Below are positions 15,499 to 23,955 of a stretch of 64,000 bases of DNA, one piece after another (the stretch's first letter is position 1; every line of letters begins with the position of its first letter). The DNA comes from Methanofastidiosum sp. (GTDB lineage: Archaea > Methanobacteriota_B > Thermococci > Methanofastidiosales > Methanofastidiosaceae): the NCBI GenBank assembly GCA_035362715.1, contig DAOSDU010000005.1, positions 1-64,000 of the forward strand, given 5' to 3'. The notes beneath the pieces were generated by a model. It was not told the origin of the DNA. It made no database searches and worked only from the letters and a program-made list of their open reading frames with translations. Position numbers and translations under genes: made by a program.

Positions 15499-16101
15499 TT
15501 ATTTTTTACTAATTATTTTTCCAATACTAGCCCCCAATGACTTTGACAATTCTTCTCGATATGCCTTTAGAGATATAATACCTTTGCTATTAGTATCAAG
15601 AACTATCTTGGAAACTATGATTAATTCTCCTTTGTATCCTTTCTCCGCCACCATCACGACTGGAGGATTGTTTTCTTTCTTAAAATCATTGAAATATTTT
15701 GTATTGCCTGTTGAAGTATAATAAGCTACCATTCTTATTCTTGAAGTTGGAAAAAATGGATTATACTTGATATTTTTCTCAGGTAAAGATACGAGAAGTG
15801 TTTGATTGTCATAATTATCCTTAAATCCTTGGACTAGTTCAACTATATAACCTTCTTTTTCCAAACTATTAATGATTGAAGATTCAAGATGCCCACCTAA
15901 GGTTTCTCTATCTTCGACATACAGGTAAAGAGTTTGGCTTTTATCAATTTTATAGTTATGAGAAGAAAACTCACTTGTAGCTTCATTTACTTTTGTCTCT
16001 GAAGTTGCCAGCTTATAATTTAGGGAAAATAAAGAAATAGCAAATATTAATATTAAAACAATAATAGCAAGTCCTAAGAAAAATTTCGAATTGGTATTCA
16101 T
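15499..16101 (-). CDS. Membrane-anchored extracellular hypothetical protein
   Basis: The product has 200 residues: an N-terminal helix (about 7-28) that anchors it, a polar stalk and a globular domain with mixed alpha/beta character (LYLYVEDRETLGGHLESSI, TLLVSLPEKN, RIRMVAYYTSTGN, SKIVLDTNSKGIISLKAYRE). Family unknown. It stands between the 29-aa ORF (convergent) and the DUF3795 gene (divergent). Confidence 0.55.
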   Translation of the reverse strand: MNTNSKFFLGLAIIVLILIFAISLFSLNYKLATSETKVNEATSEFSSHNYKIDKSQTLYLYVEDRETLGGHLESSIINSLEKEGYIVELVQGFKDNYDNQTLLVSLPEKNIKYNPFFPTSRIRMVAYYTSTGNTKYFNDFKKENNPPVVMVAEKGYKGELIIVSKIVLDTNSKGIISLKAYREELSKSLGASIGKIISKK

Positions 16102-16130
16102 TTAATCACAAAATCTGGGGAAGAGAGAGG

Positions 16131-16140
16131 TTTATAAATT
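16131..16140 (+). promoter_or_regulatory. TATA box for leaderless DUF3795 gene
   Basis: TTTATAAATT is centred 26 bases before the ATG at 16162. Confidence 0.55.
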
Positions 16141-16161
16141 TTATGGGTATACTATAGAAAC

Positions 16162-16521
16162 ATGGCCTCAAGTGCTGAAGATATCTCTATGAAACATATT
16201 GGATGTTGTGGAGCATATTGCAAGACATGCCCCGCATTAATCAACAAAAGTTGTCGAGGATGTAAACTTGGATACGATGCAGGAGAACGAGATATAAGTA
16301 AAGCAAAGTGTGAGATGAAGGTCTGCTGTATTAAGCAAAACTACAAAACTTGCGCAGATTGCCCTGATTATCCTAATTGTCAGATAATTCAAAGTTATTA
16401 TAATAAAAATGGGTACAAATACACGAAATACAGGCAGGCTCTTGAGTTTATTAGGGAAAATGGGTATACTAAATTCATCAAAATCTCTGAGAAATGGAAA
16501 AATGCTTATGGAAAATATTAG
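16162..16521 (+). CDS. DUF3795 cysteine-rich protein (short form)
   Basis: The product has 119 residues. The pattern GCCGAYCKTCPAL, SCRGCKLGYD, CEMKVCCIKQNYKTCADC and YPNCQII is typical of DUF3795, with twelve or so cysteines for metal binding. The last third (GYKYTKYRQALEFIRENGY) is helical. The leaderless TATA spacing supports the ATG at 16162; another ATG lies at 16189. It is a shorter relative of 11436-11846. Confidence 0.78.
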   Translation: MASSAEDISMKHIGCCGAYCKTCPALINKSCRGCKLGYDAGERDISKAKCEMKVCCIKQNYKTCADCPDYPNCQIIQSYYNKNGYKYTKYRQALEFIRENGYTKFIKISEKWKNAYGKY

Positions 16522-16522
16522 T

Positions 16523-16906
16523 TCATCTTAAAAGAATCAGGAACATGCCAATCCCAATAATCAAAAAAATCATGCTTGAAATTAATAGATTTTTCATAAG
16601 TTTTAATTGCCCCATAGTTTTTGGTTTTCCTAAGCCCCCAAACGAAACAGCCATTGAAAGACCAATTCCAATTCCTGCTGGAATTCCTAAAGCAAGATTA
16701 TTGAACATTATTTGCCCATATACAAGCCCAATGATAACGCCCACTAGTGTCCATAGCATCATTTGTTTTGTGAATCCTGCCCGCTCTGGAACTAACGCTT
16801 CTTTATCTTCTTTTATAGGGATTCTTAATAGGGACAATAAAATATAAACTCCCATTATAATAACCATTGCCCCAACCATCAAAGATATACTTGATATATC
16901 TGCCAT
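16523..16906 (-). CDS. Membrane protein, four helices
   Basis: The product has 127 residues with hydrophobic segments at about 5-27, 47-66, 69-88 and 104-126. A polar loop (PIKEDKEALVPERAG) follows helix 1. The family is not recognised. It ends one base after the convergent DUF3795 gene and is followed upstream by a second small membrane gene in the same direction. Confidence 0.55.
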   Translation of the reverse strand: MADISSISLMVGAMVIIMGVYILLSLLRIPIKEDKEALVPERAGFTKQMMLWTLVGVIIGLVYGQIMFNNLALGIPAGIGIGLSMAVSFGGLGKPKTMGQLKLMKNLLISSMIFLIIGIGMFLILLR

Positions 16907-16960
16907 AATATCTTAATTAGATTAATTAAACTGAATTAATAAAATTATCTCAAGAATCTT

Positions 16961-17308
16961 TTATTCAATTGTTAAAGCAGCATAAATTGCACTTGTTATC
17001 ACTGCAATTGTACCTGCAAGAGAATATTTTCTATATGATACTACTTCATCTGATGTGGATGGGCATGCCAAAACTTCTATACAAAGCCCAATATAATGGC
17101 CAAACGCGAGACCGATAACAATAAACACAAAATGATTAAAGAGGATACTAATTCCAACTCCAAGGAGAACTCCAATAATAATTCCTATTATCATCCCATC
17201 TCCTTTCTTAAGTCTTGATCTTGGCCTTATTTGTGGACTATTTTTAATCACCATGCCCCCAGCCATTGCTAAAACTGCAATCAAAAATAGGATATAGATA
17301 ATGTGCAT
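16961..17308 (-). CDS. Small membrane protein, four helices
   Basis: The product has 115 residues, with an N-terminal helix (about 1-20), a basic loop (RPRSRLKKGDG) and further hydrophobic segments including FVFIVIGLAFGHYIGLCIEV. Family unknown. It lies 54 bases upstream of 16523-16906 in the same direction; the two may work together. Confidence 0.55.
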   Translation of the reverse strand: MHIIYILFLIAVLAMAGGMVIKNSPQIRPRSRLKKGDGMIIGIIIGVLLGVGISILFNHFVFIVIGLAFGHYIGLCIEVLACPSTSDEVVSYRKYSLAGTIAVITSAIYAALTIE

Positions 17309-17464
17309 AGTTTCCCCTTACTAATATTGGCTTTCTTAATATATATTATTTTCTTTTTATTGGAAAGATATATAGAGGGTATATTAAATATTAGGTATTT
17401 TAGGTAATATCATCTTTTCCTTTAATTTTAAAGAAACTTCTACCGGCGTGTTCTTACACCAATT

Positions 17465-18322
17465 CTAGCCTTCTAATACTTTTATTATAGCAGAGAAATC
17501 TTCTTCCTCGTACCCCAACTCTTTTGCCTTGAGGTACATTTGAAGATTTAGATTAGTTAGAGGAATATATGCCTCGTTTTCTTTGGCCGTTTCTGTTATT
17601 AGCTTGAGGTCTTTTATACCGTTTTTTACGGACCCTTGAACCGGAAATTCACATTTAAGGTAATTCGGATATTTCATCTTGTAAAGGTCATTAGACACTT
17701 GGCCTGAAAGAATTATTTCAAAGAGAATGTTCAAGTCTATATTTCCCTTTTTTGCAAAATTAATCATTTCACTAAATCCTTCCATCATATGTAGTATCAA
17801 TAGATTCACTGATAATTTAACCATAGATGCTTTTGGTATCTCGCCACAGTATGTTATCTTATTGCCCATAGTTTTGAATAAAGGGGCGAGATTATCGGCA
17901 ATTAAGGGATCTCCACTAGTTAGTATAATCAATTTTCCTTCTTCTGCAGGTTTTCTAGAGCCGGAGACTGGAGCGTCAATATATTTAGCATTGTACTTTT
18001 TAAATTGTTCATTTAATTTAATTGAAAAAGATGGAGATATTGTTCCCATATTAACTATTGTTTTGCCCTCATATATAGTTGGGTCTTCTATTTTATTTAG
18101 CAAAGTAGATTCTATAACTTCAGGAGTTGTCAACATAAAAATTATTACGTCTGACCATTTAATTAATTCCTGAACTGAATTGGCAACTAAAGAGCCTTTG
18201 TCTTTTAGATTAGATAATTTATCCTTGGCACGATTATAGCACATGAGCTCGTATCCAGATTTTAGAATGTTTGAGGCCATTGGAGTTCCCATGACACCTG
18301 TTCCAATAAAACCAACCTTCAT
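17465..18322 (-). CDS. 3-hydroxyisobutyrate dehydrogenase family (beta-hydroxyacid dehydrogenase)
   Basis: The product has 285 residues. The NAD(P)-binding motif GFIGTGVMGTPMASN opens the protein, the substrate motif DAPVSGSRKPAEEG lies at about 116-129, and the catalytic-lysine helix reads KASMVKLSVN. A C-terminal all-helical domain completes the fold. Family members reduce or oxidise short beta-hydroxyacids; the SGSRKPAE form is typical of the glyoxylate/succinic semialdehyde reductase branch. The exact substrate is not set by the context. Confidence 0.85.
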   Translation of the reverse strand: MKVGFIGTGVMGTPMASNILKSGYELMCYNRAKDKLSNLKDKGSLVANSVQELIKWSDVIIFMLTTPEVIESTLLNKIEDPTIYEGKTIVNMGTISPSFSIKLNEQFKKYNAKYIDAPVSGSRKPAEEGKLIILTSGDPLIADNLAPLFKTMGNKITYCGEIPKASMVKLSVNLLILHMMEGFSEMINFAKKGNIDLNILFEIILSGQVSNDLYKMKYPNYLKCEFPVQGSVKNGIKDLKLITETAKENEAYIPLTNLNLQMYLKAKELGYEEEDFSAIIKVLEG

Positions 18323-18430
18323 TTTATCGCCTATGATAAATATACAATTCTTACTTTAAATTAATTAGGTATTGCCTTAAATAATAAAAAATTTTATAAA
18401 AGAAACCCCTAGTTGTATTTTGTGGTTCTA

Positions 18431-18646
18431 ATGAAAGTTCATATAAAACAAGAAGAATGTATTCTATGTGGAAATTGCAGCTCAACATGCCCTGAAGTTT
18501 TTATTCTAGTTCCTGGAGAGAGTTCTAAAATTACCGAAGGGTATCGGGGCAAAAATGATTCAGAAGGAGAAATAGATGAAAGCTTAGTAGATTGTGTGCA
18601 GTCAGCTATAGATTCCTGCCCTGTTGAGATTATATCGTTAGAATAA
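18431..18646 (+). CDS. Single-cluster ferredoxin
   Basis: The product has 71 residues from the ATG at 18431. A [4Fe-4S] site is shown by CILCGNCSSTCP and a distal CPVEI; a further Cys in LVDCVQSAID fits the disulphide or second-half position of the ferredoxin used by Pyrococcus/Desulfovibrio types. The insert LVPGESSKITEGYRGKND is a common loop. It is a soluble electron carrier. ATTTTATAAA at 18391-18400 supports a near-leaderless start; the TTG at 18413 is a longer option. Its stop is 8 bases from that of the convergent methyltransferase gene. Confidence 0.85.
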   Translation: MKVHIKQEECILCGNCSSTCPEVFILVPGESSKITEGYRGKNDSEGEIDESLVDCVQSAIDSCPVEIISLE

Positions 18647-18654
18647 AGAAAATA

Positions 18655-19680
18655 TTAAATTTTTAACTTGCTCGCTTGAACCATTGCCATTATATTTGCA
18701 TTTGGAGTAAAGGGAGGAGTTCCACAGGCAGGTGCTAGAATGTCTACGCCGTCAACGATGTCCCTTAATGATTGAGTATAAACGTGGTCATTAGAACCTT
18801 GCATTATTACAGGAATAGTTTCTACACTACCTACTAATGTAATTCTGTCTCCAAGACCTATTACGGCTTCCTTTACTGATGTTCCAGGGGCCTCAAATGA
18901 GAATGCGTCAAATCCAGAGTGTGGGATTCTGTCCATATACCCTCTTGTGTCACCGCAAATGTGTAACATTGAAACGGTATCTTTAGTCTCTTTTGTTATT
19001 CTCCTGTAACAGGGCTCAAGAAAATTCTGGAAATCTTTTGGGTCAAGTAAGTCTCCTGATGCTGTAGGGTCTGGCATAGAGAATCCATCTACTCCACTTG
19101 AGTCAACGGAGTTTCTGATTACTTCAATACAAAGATCAGTACAAATATCAAGACATGCTTCAAACTTCTTTTCTTCTTGCTTTGACCACATTAATATTCT
19201 GTCAACACCCCAAAGGTGACCTGCGATGGTCATTGGGCCCGTAACAGCCCTTAGGACCGGCACATATTTTTCGTATTTTTCAACGAGAATCTTAGCTGAT
19301 CCTTCAACTATTGGATTTCTTCCTTTGAGTAAAATGTTTTTTGGTAAATCATATTCCAAGGGATTGGTATTTTCTAACACATGCTTTTTAACTGAAGGAT
19401 GTCTAATATCTGTTCCAATATCAATCTCTGCTCCAAGCATAGTTGCTTCGGATACTAAATCATTGTGTGAATATAACACATCAACCCCCCAGACCTTGTA
19501 CCTGCCCTCTTGAAACTGTGCCATGACTTTTGAATCAATCTGACATGCTGGCCAAGTAACGTTTGTTGAAGCCATTAATTCTTTACAATAATTTGAGAAT
19601 GTCATCACGGGAATTCTATCAACTCTACCTCCAGTTATGGCAGAAATAAATCTTCTATATGGTGTCATTTCTCTTAATGC
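18655..19680 (-). CDS. Methylcobamide:CoM methyltransferase-like (MtaA/UroD family)
   Basis: The product has about 341 residues. Zinc-ligand motifs of the MtaA/MtbA branch are visible: LHICGDTRGYM (His and Cys) and a distal LAPACGTPPFTPNANIMAMV (Cys). The opening MTPYRRFISAITGGRVDRIP and MPDPTASGDLLDP are also typical. The known members move a methyl group from a corrinoid protein to coenzyme M, or act on related thiols. No corrinoid protein is next door, so the methyl donor is unknown. GGTGA lies five bases before a TTG at 19680, and the TATA-like TTATATAC near 19730 would put the first ATG (19719) ahead of the transcript start; the ATG at 19668 is the other choice. Confidence 0.82.
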   Translation of the reverse strand, partial: ALREMTPYRRFISAITGGRVDRIPVMTFSNYCKELMASTNVTWPACQIDSKVMAQFQEGRYKVWGVDVLYSHNDLVSEATMLGAEIDIGTDIRHPSVKKHVLENTNPLEYDLPKNILLKGRNPIVEGSAKILVEKYEKYVPVLRAVTGPMTIAGHLWGVDRILMWSKQEEKKFEACLDICTDLCIEVIRNSVDSSGVDGFSMPDPTASGDLLDPKDFQNFLEPCYRRITKETKDTVSMLHICGDTRGYMDRIPHSGFDAFSFEAPGTSVKEAVIGLGDRITLVGSVETIPVIMQGSNDHVYTQSLRDIVDGVDILAPACGTPPFTPNANIMAMVQASKLKI

Positions 19681-19762
19681 CAAACAAGTCACCTTTTCAA
19701 ACTTGATAGATATATTCATTCTAGTATATAAGAATTTAGAAAAATAACAGCAAAGGGAAAGA

Positions 19763-19805
19763 ATTAAATAACTATGTGTTTATCCCCTTCATCTCAAGCA
19801 GGTGA
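19763..19805 (+). promoter_or_regulatory. TATA box and SD that select a TTG start
   Basis: TTAAATA (about 19764-19770) predicts a transcript start near 19792, past the ATG at 19774. GGTGA at 19801-19805 then sits four bases before TTG at 19810. Confidence 0.5.
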
Positions 19806-19809
19806 CTCA

Positions 19810-20834
19810 TTGATCAATGTTTATTTTAAACAAATCACAACAAAGGAGAAGATACAAGCTGATGCTAAAGAGCTTCTTAGAACGGTAGTTGAAAGAGAAG
19901 GAATTTTACTTGAAAAGAAGGTACCAATCAAAGTCCACTTTGGTGAAGAAAAAAATATTACATATATCGGCCCCAGTTATTATGATGGAATATAGACTAT
20001 TTGAAAGAGAATGAGATTGAATCGTGCTTTATCGAAACAAATGTGCTTTACAGAGGGGAAAGAAACACTAGAAGAAAACATATTTTACTTGCTTATAGAC
20101 ATGGATTTACTAAAATTCCCGTAATTATTGCCGATGGCGAAATAGGTGAAGAATATACCAATGTAGAGATAAATAAGAAAAACATATCAAGTTGTAAGAT
20201 TGCCCAAAAAATAGCTGAACAGAAACAAATGATAGTAGTATCCCATTTTAAAGGGCATATAGGGGCAGGCTTCGGAGGGGCTATAAAACAGTTAGGCATG
20301 GGTTGTGCAGCTAGGGGCGGGAAACTCGAGCAACACACAAATACAATTCCAATAATAAATCCTATTGAATGTAATAAATGCAACAGATGTAAAAAGCAGT
20401 GCCCTGTCGATGCACTTAAAATTGGGTTATTACCTAGGATTGATAAGAAAAAGTGCATAGGGTGCGCTTCTTGTATATCAATATGCCCACAAGGAGCAAT
20501 AAAAATAAACTGGCTAGGATCAATATCCAAAAATTTCTATGAAAGAATGGCAGAATATGCATATGCAGCCCATAATGGAAAAAAGAATATTTACTTAACA
20601 TTTGCATTTAATATCACTAGAAATTGCGATTGTGAAGGCCATAAAATGAAGCCATTCTTAAAGGATTTGGGCATATTTGCCTCAACAGATCCTGTAGCTA
20701 TTGATATGGCATGCCTTGATAAATTATCTGAAAGGGAAAAACGAAAAATATTCAATAGAGGAAGATACATCTTAGATTATGCCCAAGAAATAGGCTTAGG
20801 TGAAAAGGAGTATAATTTAATCGAGATACTTTGA
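19810..20834 (+). pseudogene. DUF362 ferredoxin-type protein, frameshifted
   Basis: Two frames make one DUF362 protein. The first (TTG at 19810 to TAG at 19993-19995) ends VHFGEEKNITYIGPSYYDGI. The second, entered near 19990, continues DYLKENEIESCFIETNVLY and carries the family core (VVSHFKGHIGAGFGGAIKQL, GMGCAARGGKLEQH), two [4Fe-4S] motifs (CNKCNRCKKQCP and CIGCASCISICP) and the C-terminal STDPVAIDMACLDKL. Joined, it has about 340 residues, the normal family size. One base lost near GGAATATAGAC would explain the break. It may be a real decay, a programmed shift or a sequencing error. It is divergent from the MtaA-like gene. Confidence 0.8.
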
Positions 20835-20865
20835 GAATTATAGCATTATCATAATTAAAAGCTTT

Positions 20866-21066
20866 TTAATTTTTTATTTGCCATTTTGAAGCTGGAATCC
20901 CACCTTTTCCCCAGTTTGCCTTGGGTATTTCAGTTATTAATATCTCTACTGCATCAAGAGGCGCGCCAATTATTTCACTTACACATTTTGATACTTCTTT
21001 TATCAGTCTTTCATTTTTCTTTTCATCTGTATTTTCTTTCCACAAATATATTTCAATGAGAGGAAT
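20866..21066 (-). CDS. 4-oxalocrotonate tautomerase family, apparent ATT start
   Basis: The product has 66 residues. After the initiator it reads PLIEIYLWKENTDEKK, then VSEIIGAPLDAVEILITEI and PKANWGKGGIPAS, which is the tautomerase pattern; the N-terminal Pro is the catalytic base and must follow the initiator directly. The codon there is ATT at 21066-21064. No ATG, GTG or TTG lies in frame between the upstream TAA and this Pro. GGTGG four bases upstream and a TATTTAAG box (about 21105-21097) leave a leader of only some ten bases, so ATT initiation fits. A mutated start is the alternative. Confidence 0.72.
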   Translation of the reverse strand: MPLIEIYLWKENTDEKKNERLIKEVSKCVSEIIGAPLDAVEILITEIPKANWGKGGIPASKWQIKN

Positions 21067-21121
21067 AATACCACCAATATCAAAAGGGAAGTATTTCTTA
21101 AATAGTTAATGTATTGAGGTG

Positions 21122-21517
21122 TTACTTCAAAACTTTTTCTTTCCGGTACGCCATTCCATGAAATGTGGCTATTAGTTCACTGTGCTCGTTTAATACACGG
21201 ATATCATACGTTGCAATTTTCGGATTTATCGAAACTTCTTCCGCCTCTGCAAATAAAGTCCCCTCCGATACTGCTTTCAAAAATGAAATATTCACGTTTA
21301 AAGCTACAGAAATATTTCCATGAGTATTTGCTGCGATGGCAAAAGCATAGTCTGCTAGAGAAAATATTGCCCCGCCGTGGACAGTATTGACTGCATTAAG
21401 ATGGATATCTTTGATTTCCATTTTTGCCTTTGCATGACCTTTTGATGCTTCAACTAATTCTATGCCTATCTGTTTTGCGAATCTATCATTTTCCGAGAAT
21501 TCTTTAATAACGTCCAT
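21122..21517 (-). CDS. PaaI-type hotdog thioesterase
   Basis: The product has 131 residues. The hotdog signature NTVHGGAIFSLADYAFAIA (residues about 44-62), followed by NVNISFLKAVSEGTLFAEAE, places it in the PaaI/YdiI group. Members hydrolyse acyl- or aryl-CoA thioesters in the cytosol as tetramers. It is the first gene of a possible pair with the tautomerase downstream, an association also known from aromatic-acid degradation, though nothing else here supports that pathway. Confidence 0.85.
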   Translation of the reverse strand: MDVIKEFSENDRFAKQIGIELVEASKGHAKAKMEIKDIHLNAVNTVHGGAIFSLADYAFAIAANTHGNISVALNVNISFLKAVSEGTLFAEAEEVSINPKIATYDIRVLNEHSELIATFHGMAYRKEKVLK

Positions 21518-21631
21518 TGAATCACTGGATTAAATATATTGTTAGGTTTTTATTATTATGTGCATAAATAGTTAATATATTGAATAGTTTAATATATACG
21601 ATATTTGCTAAAAGAAAGAATGGGATTAAAT

Positions 21632-21841
21632 ATGAAAAAGATATCTGCTTTATGCATCTTACTTCTTATTATTATTTCATTTTCTGCTTGTGTTAATCAA
21701 AAGGATACAAATACACAATGCGGAGAATGCCCTGAATTTGCCCCGCCGCATCCAGACTGGTGTAAAGAGGGAACAATTATTCCAGGCGCAAAAGATGAAT
21801 GTGGTTGTCAGATGCCTGCTAAATGCGAAGATAAATCTTAA
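21632..21841 (+). CDS. Small Cys-rich lipoprotein
   Basis: The product has 69 residues from the ATG at 21632. A lipoprotein signal (MKKISALCILLLIIISFSAC) is followed by a compact domain with seven cysteines: CGECPEFAPPHPDWCKEG and DECGCQMPAKC. The spacing recalls small disulphide-rich surface domains. The family is not certain. It should sit outside the membrane. A longer frame from 21605 is unsupported. Confidence 0.65.
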   Translation: MKKISALCILLLIIISFSACVNQKDTNTQCGECPEFAPPHPDWCKEGTIIPGAKDECGCQMPAKCEDKS

Positions 21842-21961
21842 TTCAGCATCTATTAATTGGTACCTTATTATTTATCTAGCTAAATCTTCTTTTCTAAAAA
21901 GCGTAGATTTATATTTTAGAGATACATAATATTATAGATTAAAAATATTAGAGATTGTAGA

Positions 21962-23884
21962 ATGGCAGAAAAAGATAAGATTTTGATTGTAGAGGATGAA
22001 GAAGACTTAGCTTTGTTGCTTGAAGAGCTATTAGTAGAATTAGGATTCTTGGTAGTTGGAAAATGCTCGACTGAAAAATCAACTCTAGAACTAGTAAAGA
22101 CGAAAAAACCTGATCTGGTCTTGATGGATATAATGCTTAGCGGTGAAGAAAGTGGAATTTTAATTGCAGAAAAGATAATCAAATACTACAACACTCCCGT
22201 AATTTATACAACAGCCTATGGGAATAAGACAATTGTAGAAAAAGCAAAGAGATCAGGCGTATACGGATATTTAATTAAACCTTACAAAAAAGAAGGTTTG
22301 TATAGCGCTATTGAAGTTGCACTTTATAAACACAGAATGGAAATTAAATTACTAAAAAGTGAAGAAAACTATCATGATATCTTTAATGGTACACATGATT
22401 TGATTTGTAGTCTAAAGATAGATGGGGGGATAGACCTTGTTAATCCTTCATGGCTGGAAACTTTGGGTTATACAGAATCAGAGCTCGCCGCTCTCAAAAT
22501 TTGGGATATAATACCCCAATATAAAAAGAAATACTTCCGGGATATTTTATCAAAAGCATACAATGGAGAAACACTGACTAATATTCAACTTATTTTTATG
22601 AAAAAGGATAGTAATGAAATAATTGTAGAAGGTACGGTATTCCCAAGATACGAAGGAGAAGAGATTACGATAATAGAAGGTATTTTCCACGATATGACTA
22701 AACATGAGAAAATGAAAAATATTCTTGAACGCCAAAATTATATCCTTAATCAAAGAGTTAGAGAATTAAAATGCCTCTTTAGTATTTCAAACATAGTTGG
22801 AGAGACTGAAGGATCTAAAGAAATAGTTTTACAAAAAATTGTAGAAACATTGCCCTATGCATGGCAGTACCCAGAAATAGCATGCGCAAGGATAATATTA
22901 TATGGGAAAGAATACAAAACAAATAATTTTAAAGATACAAAGTGGAAAAGAAGTAGAGATCTTTTAATAAAAAAAGAGCCAGTTGGCAAATTAGAAATAT
23001 GTTATCTTGAGGAAAAGCCAAATATTAATGATGGACCTTTTATGGATGAAGAAATTCATCTGATAGATGAAATAGCTGAAAGGCTTGAAAACATTATTGA
23101 AGAAAAGGAGATGCAAGAAGAACTAATAAAGTACACCACTAAATTGGAAGAGGAAGTCAAAAGACAAACCCAAGAATTAATACAATCTGAAAAAATGATA
23201 TCTTTGGGATTGTTAGTAGCTGGTATTGCTCATGAGATAAATAATCCATTATCATACATAAAAGCAACAACAGAAATTGTAAAAGAAGATATAATTGAGC
23301 TAAAAAACAATAGCATAAGAAAGGGAATTAAAACTAATAAATTCGAAGAACTTGAAAAATCAATTGATACTGTTTCAGATGGAATAAAAAGGATAGCCAC
23401 AATAACAACTACTCTGAAAAGATTTGCCAAACCCACAGAAGAAAAGAATTTTGAAGATATCAACCAGGGCATGAAAGACACTCTTGTAATTCTTCATAAT
23501 CGGATAAAAAATAGAATCAACGTTATTACAGAATACGGGGATATCCCAAAGGTAGACTGTAATATGGGCCAAATAAACCAGGTCTTTTTAAATGTCCTGC
23601 TCAATGCTTCCGAATCGATGGATGTCGGAGAGATAAGAATCAAGACATGGAATGATTCTAACTTGGTTTATATACAAGTGGCAGACCAGGGAATAGGCAT
23701 CCCAAAGGAAAAACTGAACAGGATCTTTGACCCTTTTTTTACAACTAAAGAGTATGGCACTGGACTTGGCCTAAGCGTTAGTTATCAAATAATTAAAGAT
23801 CATAAAGGTAATATTAAAATCGAAAGTGAAGAAGGAAAAGGAACTAAAGTAACTATATCTCTCCCTATTCGGACAACGGATTAA
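21962..23884 (+). CDS. Receiver-PAS-GAF-like hybrid histidine kinase
   Basis: The product has 640 residues. In order: a receiver (1-120, phospho-acceptor Asp56 in LVLMDIML, Lys in LIKPYKK), a PAS domain (about 130-255), a GAF-like region (about 265-380), a coiled coil, the H-box LLVAGIAHEINNPLSY (His424) and an ATPase domain with NVLLNASESM, DQGIGIPKEKL and GTGLGLSVSYQI. All key residues are present, so it should be an active kinase. There is no membrane helix, so it senses cytosolic signals. The next gene, 38 bases on, is a receiver protein and its probable partner. Confidence 0.88.
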   Translation: MAEKDKILIVEDEEDLALLLEELLVELGFLVVGKCSTEKSTLELVKTKKPDLVLMDIMLSGEESGILIAEKIIKYYNTPVIYTTAYGNKTIVEKAKRSGVYGYLIKPYKKEGLYSAIEVALYKHRMEIKLLKSEENYHDIFNGTHDLICSLKIDGGIDLVNPSWLETLGYTESELAALKIWDIIPQYKKKYFRDILSKAYNGETLTNIQLIFMKKDSNEIIVEGTVFPRYEGEEITIIEGIFHDMTKHEKMKNILERQNYILNQRVRELKCLFSISNIVGETEGSKEIVLQKIVETLPYAWQYPEIACARIILYGKEYKTNNFKDTKWKRSRDLLIKKEPVGKLEICYLEEKPNINDGPFMDEEIHLIDEIAERLENIIEEKEMQEELIKYTTKLEEEVKRQTQELIQSEKMISLGLLVAGIAHEINNPLSYIKATTEIVKEDIIELKNNSIRKGIKTNKFEELEKSIDTVSDGIKRIATITTTLKRFAKPTEEKNFEDINQGMKDTLVILHNRIKNRINVITEYGDIPKVDCNMGQINQVFLNVLLNASESMDVGEIRIKTWNDSNLVYIQVADQGIGIPKEKLNRIFDPFFTTKEYGTGLGLSVSYQIIKDHKGNIKIESEEGKGTKVTISLPIRTTD

Positions 23885-23955
23885 TTTAAGCCTAATAATT
23901 ATCAAGGCAAAGATATTTATATTTGAAAACCTATCTATTTGAGGGGAGGTATTTC

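Noticed and set aside
20921..21109. Plus-strand ORF of 62 codons
   Set aside because: It is antisense to the tautomerase, whose conserved motifs explain the sequence.
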